DNA from: Glycomyces tritici
GTDB lineage: Bacteria > Actinomycetota > Actinomycetes > Mycobacteriales > Micromonosporaceae
NCBI RefSeq assembly: GCF_030403505.1
Contig: NZ_JAUEMJ010000012.1
Span: forward strand, 1 to 64,000
DNA length: 64,000 nucleotides
Direction of reading: 5' to 3'
Shown here piece after piece: positions 61,043 through 64,000 of the stretch. Below the pieces are notes generated by a model, which was not told where the DNA came from, did no database searches, and was given only the letters and a program-made list of their open reading frames with translations. The position numbers and the translations under genes were made by a program. Numbering within the stretch: the stretch's first letter is position 1; the number at the start of each line of letters is the position of its first letter.

Positions 61043-62050
61043 GTGGCAGACCGACCCAGAGCGCTCTTGGCCATGAGCCCTGAGTTCCTCCATCAGCTCT
61101 TCCCCGAGCCGCTCATGCGGCGTCTCGCCGCCGTGCTCGACTTCGACCCCGGTCTCGTCGTCCAGGACTTCGCCGAGCCCGCCGCGAAGGCGGCGCTCGC
61201 GGAGGCGGAGGTCGTCGTCTCCAGTTGGGGTGTGCCGAGGCTGAACGACGACGTGCTGGCCGGGGCGCCGAACCTCAAGGCCGTGCTGCACGCGGCCGGG
61301 ACGGTGAAATGGCTTCTCGGCGAGGCCGGCTGGGCGCGGGGCGTGGTCGTCTCGAGTTCGTCGGGGGCGAACGCGCTGCCGGTCGCGGAGTACACGCTCG
61401 CGTCGATCCTCCTGGCGGGCAAGGGCATCTTCCAGCTCCGCGAGGACTTCCGCAAGGAGCGGAGCTTCACGCTCGGCTACATCCACCCGGATGTGGGCAA
61501 CTTCGGCCGCACCATCGGCATCGTGAGCGCTTCGAAGATCGGGCGGCGCGTGCTGGAGCTCTTGCGGCCCTTCGATTTCACGGTGCTGCTGTACGACCCG
61601 TTCGTGGACGCGGCGGAGGCGGCGGAGCTGGGCGCGGTGTCGGTCGGGCTCGATGAGCTGGTGGCCCGGGCGGACGTGGTCAGCGTCCACGCCCCCGACC
61701 TGCCCGAGACCGAGCACCTCATCAACGCGGAGCGGTTGGCGCTCATGCGGGAGGGCACGGTGGTGGTCAACACGTCGCGCGGGCGCCTGGTCGACACGGA
61801 GGCGCTCACCGTGGAGCTGCTCAACGGGCGGCTCTCGGCGGTCATCGACGTGACGCATCCGGAGCCGCTGCCGGCGCATTCGCCGCTCTACGATCTTCCG
61901 AACGTCTTCCTGACGCCGCATGTGGCGGGTTCGCACGGCAACGAGCTGTCCCGCATGGGCCTGTTCATGGTCGAGGACGCCGAGCGGTACGCGGCGGGCG
62001 AGCCGCTGCTGCACCGCGTGGATGCCGAGACGTTGTGGAGGCAGGCGTGA
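61043..62050 (+). CDS. D-2-hydroxyacid dehydrogenase family protein
   Basis: NAD-dependent oxidoreductase of the formate/glycerate dehydrogenase group, 335 residues. The GTG start has GAAGGA 6 nt upstream. The catalytic triad is intact: Arg in NTSRGRLVD (about 242), Glu in DVTHPEPLP (about 271) and His in TPHVAGSHG (about 290). The dinucleotide loop reads GIVSASKIGRR (about 157) instead of the usual GxGxxG; both first glycines are Ser. It lies between a uronate-polymer lyase and a sugar-binding lipoprotein and shares their operator, so it probably oxidises or reduces a sugar acid made from the imported product. Confidence 0.85.
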   Translation: MADRPRALLAMSPEFLHQLFPEPLMRRLAAVLDFDPGLVVQDFAEPAAKAALAEAEVVVSSWGVPRLNDDVLAGAPNLKAVLHAAGTVKWLLGEAGWARGVVVSSSSGANALPVAEYTLASILLAGKGIFQLREDFRKERSFTLGYIHPDVGNFGRTIGIVSASKIGRRVLELLRPFDFTVLLYDPFVDAAEAAELGAVSVGLDELVARADVVSVHAPDLPETEHLINAERLALMREGTVVVNTSRGRLVDTEALTVELLNGRLSAVIDVTHPEPLPAHSPLYDLPNVFLTPHVAGSHGNELSRMGLFMVEDAERYAAGEPLLHRVDAETLWRQA

Positions 62051-62061
62051 TGCGGCGAAGA

Positions 62062-62077
62062 TAGAAACCGATATCTA
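62062..62077 (+). promoter_or_regulatory. Operator TAGAAACCGATATCTA, copy 2
   Basis: Exact 16-bp repeat of the site at 61003-61018, 12 bp after the dehydrogenase stop and about 280 bp upstream of the binding-protein gene. Confidence 0.65.
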
Positions 62078-62208
62078 ATCGTTTTCCGGTCGAACCGACG
62101 ACAGGAAAGCGCCTGCGGCTTTGGCAACGAATTGGCATCATGCTGGGAATACGTTGCGCCGCAATCGAAAACCACTCGCCGGGAGCCGAGAATCCGCAAC
62201 GCGAATCA

Positions 62209-62242
62209 TTGACTGATTTCCATCTCTGGTGATAGCGTTATC
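62209..62242 (+). promoter_or_regulatory. Promoter with overlapping LacI-type operator for the binding-protein gene
   Basis: TTGACT (62209-62214), an 18-bp spacer and TAGCGT (62233-62238). The palindrome GATAGCGTTATC (62231-62242) covers the -10, so a repressor there would block transcription. It resembles the core of the operator at 60815-60836. Confidence 0.6.
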
Positions 62243-62356
62243 TCCCCGGCGACCTGGTGCGGCACCCGGCAGGACTCCCGCACCGACTGCCGAATTAACC
62301 TTCACGGCAGCCTCATCCCTCACCCCTGTATCAACGTTGATCTAAGGAGGCCCCTC

Positions 62357-64000
62357 ATGGCCGAACTCTCTCGCCGCAAGCTCCTCGGCGCGGCCGGCGC
62401 CGCCGCCGCAGCCACCGCGCTCGGCTCGACCGCCGCCTGCTCCGGCAGCGCCGGAGGCGGCGCCACGGGCGGCGACTACGACATGCCGACGTTCCAGCCG
62501 GCCCCGGACCTGGACGTCCAGCCGTACTACTCGACCGAGACGCCCGGCATGGAGAACGTCTACACCGAGTACCCGAAGACCTACTTCAAGTCGGTCGAGC
62601 GCGAACCCGGCTCCGGCGGCACGGTCACCAGCTTCCAGCTCACCTGGGGCGACCCCTCCAAGCCCCTGGACGAGAACCCGTACTGGCAGGAGCTCAACGA
62701 GCGCCTCGGCGTCAGCTTCGAGCCGCAGTTCGTCCCCCAGCCGGTGTTCGACCAGAAGTTCGCGACCATGCTCGCCTCCGGCGACGTCCCCGACCTGGTC
62801 TTCGTCAACGACCAGTCCGCGGTGAACCTGCAGGGCATCCGCGACGGCGCGTTCGCCGACCTCTCCGAGGCCCTCTCGGGCGACAACATCCTCAAGTGGC
62901 CCAACCTGGCCGCCCGCAAAGAGGAGATCTGGCAGGCCAGCCTGAAGGACGGCCGCATCTACCAGATCCCCTCGATCGTCTGGAACCTCACGAACCTCCC
63001 GACGATGCGCACCGACCTGGTCGACCAGACCTCGATCGGCCGCGCCCCCAAGGACGCCGACGAGCTGTTCACCATGCTCAAGGAGGTCTCGGCGCTCGGA
63101 TCGGGCCCCGGCGGCCAGAAGGTCTACGGGCTCAACAAGTTCGACGCCCACCCCGGGACCGTCTCGATGTTCCAGCGCCTGTTCAAGACCGGCCCCGAAT
63201 GGCAGCTGAACGGCGACGGCGACCTGGTCCACATGGTCCAGACCGAGAACTACAAGATGATGCTCGAGTGGCTCGCCCGCGCCTGGGCCGAGGGCATCTT
63301 CGACCCGGTCTCCATGTCCCCCACGCCGACCGACATCGTCTCCGGCGCGGCCCTGCGCTACGACCCGGTCGGCGGGGCCATCGGCGCGACCGGCCTGTCC
63401 CAGTGGGAGGCCGACCTCCCGGGCGCGACGTACGACTTCTTCGACATGCCCGGCTTCGACGGCTCCGCGCAGCTCGTCGTCCGCAACATCCCCTACGGCA
63501 AGTCGACCTGCGTGTCCGCCAAGGCCGCCGAGGACGAGGACCGGCTCACCGAGATCCTCAACGTCCTCGACTACTTCTCGGCCCCGTTCGGCTCCGAAGA
63601 GGCCCTGTTCGTCGCCTCCGGCCAGCCCGGGCGCCACTACGAGTTCGACGAGTTCGGCATGCCCGTCACGAACATGGACAACATCACCGAGCTCGGCGTG
63701 CAGTACGTCGGCCTCACCTCCGGCGACAACTCGTACCGCCTCCACCCGAAGGCGGCCCCGTGGGCCGACTCGTTCGTCGCGGTCATGGAGGCCCTGGCCC
63801 AGAACTCGATCGCGCGCCCCCTCGAAGGGCTCGAATCCGCCTCGCAGACCTTCGTCACCAAAGGCGCGCAGCTCAAGCAGTTGTGGACCGACTTCGAGAC
63901 CGGCGTCATCACCGGCCGCGAGAGCGTCGACGACCTCGAGTCCTTCGTCTCCAACTACATGGCCCAAGGGGGCACGCAGGTCAAGGACGAGTACACCCAG
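62357..64000 (+). CDS. Tat-exported lipoprotein solute-binding protein (sugar ABC importer), partial
   Basis: Extracytoplasmic binding protein of an ABC importer of the large LplA/LipO group; 548 codons are visible and the gene runs past the window edge. The N-terminus [20 protein letters not shown] is a twin-arginine signal (RRK), followed by a lipobox-like STAACS. Mature-part motifs such as ASGDVPDLVFVNDQ, EGIFDPVSMSPTPTDIVSGA and RHYEFDEFG fit the sugar-binding SBP fold. AAGGAGG lies 6 nt before the ATG. Permease genes are expected just downstream. MsiK (18305-19399) could be its ATPase. The ligand is probably an oligosaccharide released by the neighbouring lyase, which is inference from position. 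Confidence 0.9.
   Translation, partial: MAELSRRKLLGAAGAAAAATALGSTAACSGSAGGGATGGDYDMPTFQPAPDLDVQPYYSTETPGMENVYTEYPKTYFKSVEREPGSGGTVTSFQLTWGDPSKPLDENPYWQELNERLGVSFEPQFVPQPVFDQKFATMLASGDVPDLVFVNDQSAVNLQGIRDGAFADLSEALSGDNILKWPNLAARKEEIWQASLKDGRIYQIPSIVWNLTNLPTMRTDLVDQTSIGRAPKDADELFTMLKEVSALGSGPGGQKVYGLNKFDAHPGTVSMFQRLFKTGPEWQLNGDGDLVHMVQTENYKMMLEWLARAWAEGIFDPVSMSPTPTDIVSGAALRYDPVGGAIGATGLSQWEADLPGATYDFFDMPGFDGSAQLVVRNIPYGKSTCVSAKAAEDEDRLTEILNVLDYFSAPFGSEEALFVASGQPGRHYEFDEFGMPVTNMDNITELGVQYVGLTSGDNSYRLHPKAAPWADSFVAVMEALAQNSIARPLEGLESASQTFVTKGAQLKQLWTDFETGVITGRESVDDLESFVSNYMAQGGTQVKDEYTQ

Noticed and set aside
62342..63967. A 541-codon minus-strand open frame opposite the binding-protein gene
   Set aside because: The plus strand has a strong ribosome site, a Tat signal, a lipobox and a solute-binding fold. 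The minus frame is a low-complexity shadow.

Overview
The window is very GC-rich and gene-dense. It carries several markers of filamentous, mycothiol-type Actinomycetota: Lsr2, a Cdc48-like Cpa ATPase, a stand-alone GroEL with CIRCE sites, a BldN-type sigma factor with its RsbN-like anti-sigma, an MsiK-like sugar ATPase, and a mycothiol-dependent-enzyme-family protein. The gene order hemB-hemD-hemC-hemA-rex-glutaredoxin-bldN-rsbN-HAD matches Streptomyces as I remember it, and lysS-lsr2-clpC matches mycobacteria. A spore-forming filamentous actinomycete is the best reading. A Glycomyces-like genus is possible, but that is only a guess.

Layout. 1-2.1 kb: a short element with two DnaA boxes, then dnaX (minus). 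2.3-10 kb: a block that looks accessory, with a secreted two-domain esterase, a lipoprotein/adaptor/ATPase/permease efflux operon (minus) and a divergent two-component system (plus). 10-10.4 kb: an SRP RNA and tRNA-Thr(CGU) that appear to share a transcript (minus), then tRNA-Ser(GGA) (plus). 10.6-15.7 kb: clpC, lsr2 and lysS (all minus), with two ClgR-like sites upstream of clpC. 16-20.4 kb: amrB/amrS, msiK and a DinB-like protein. 20.4-25.2 kb: murB, an MMPL exporter with a divergent TetR regulator that carries an extra VapB-like C-terminus, and a VapBC-type pair. 25.3-31.6 kb: the haem/corrin operon hemACDB (minus) with rex and a glutaredoxin-like gene. 31.9-37.5 kb: bldN, rsbN, a HAD phosphatase, a secreted protein and folP (plus). 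37.7-39.1 kb: a SAM riboswitch directly upstream of thrC. 39.5-56.3 kb: a mixed set including GNAT proteins, a glycosyltransferase, a K+ channel, the Cpa ATPase, a beta-helix membrane protein, groEL, a POT peptide transporter, a metallophosphoesterase and a nucleotidyltransferase. 56.4-64 kb: a carbohydrate locus with a 1,425-residue secreted alginate-lyase-like enzyme (minus), a hydroxyacid dehydrogenase and a Tat-type lipoprotein solute-binding protein cut by the window end (both plus), joined by repeated LacI-type operator sequences.

Regulation. At least 14 genes have a TANNNT-like -10 box ending only 6-7 nt before the start codon, which is the arrangement expected of leaderless mRNAs. Other readable signals are a CGTAAC-N17-CGTTGT promoter before rsbN (BldN type), two CIRCE elements before groEL, paired TetR operators in the MMPL/TetR gap, and LacI-like palindromes in the carbohydrate loci.

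Main unusual points. An 89-bp element with two perfect DnaA boxes occurs twice, inverted, 55 kb apart. A TetR repressor is fused to a VapB-like domain and overlaps a separate VapBC pair tail to tail. The SRP RNA lies 3 nt from a tRNA. A SAM riboswitch sits in front of threonine synthase. Short tandem duplications span the stop codons of amrB and rex. No CRISPR array, insertion sequence, prophage or biosynthetic cluster was seen.
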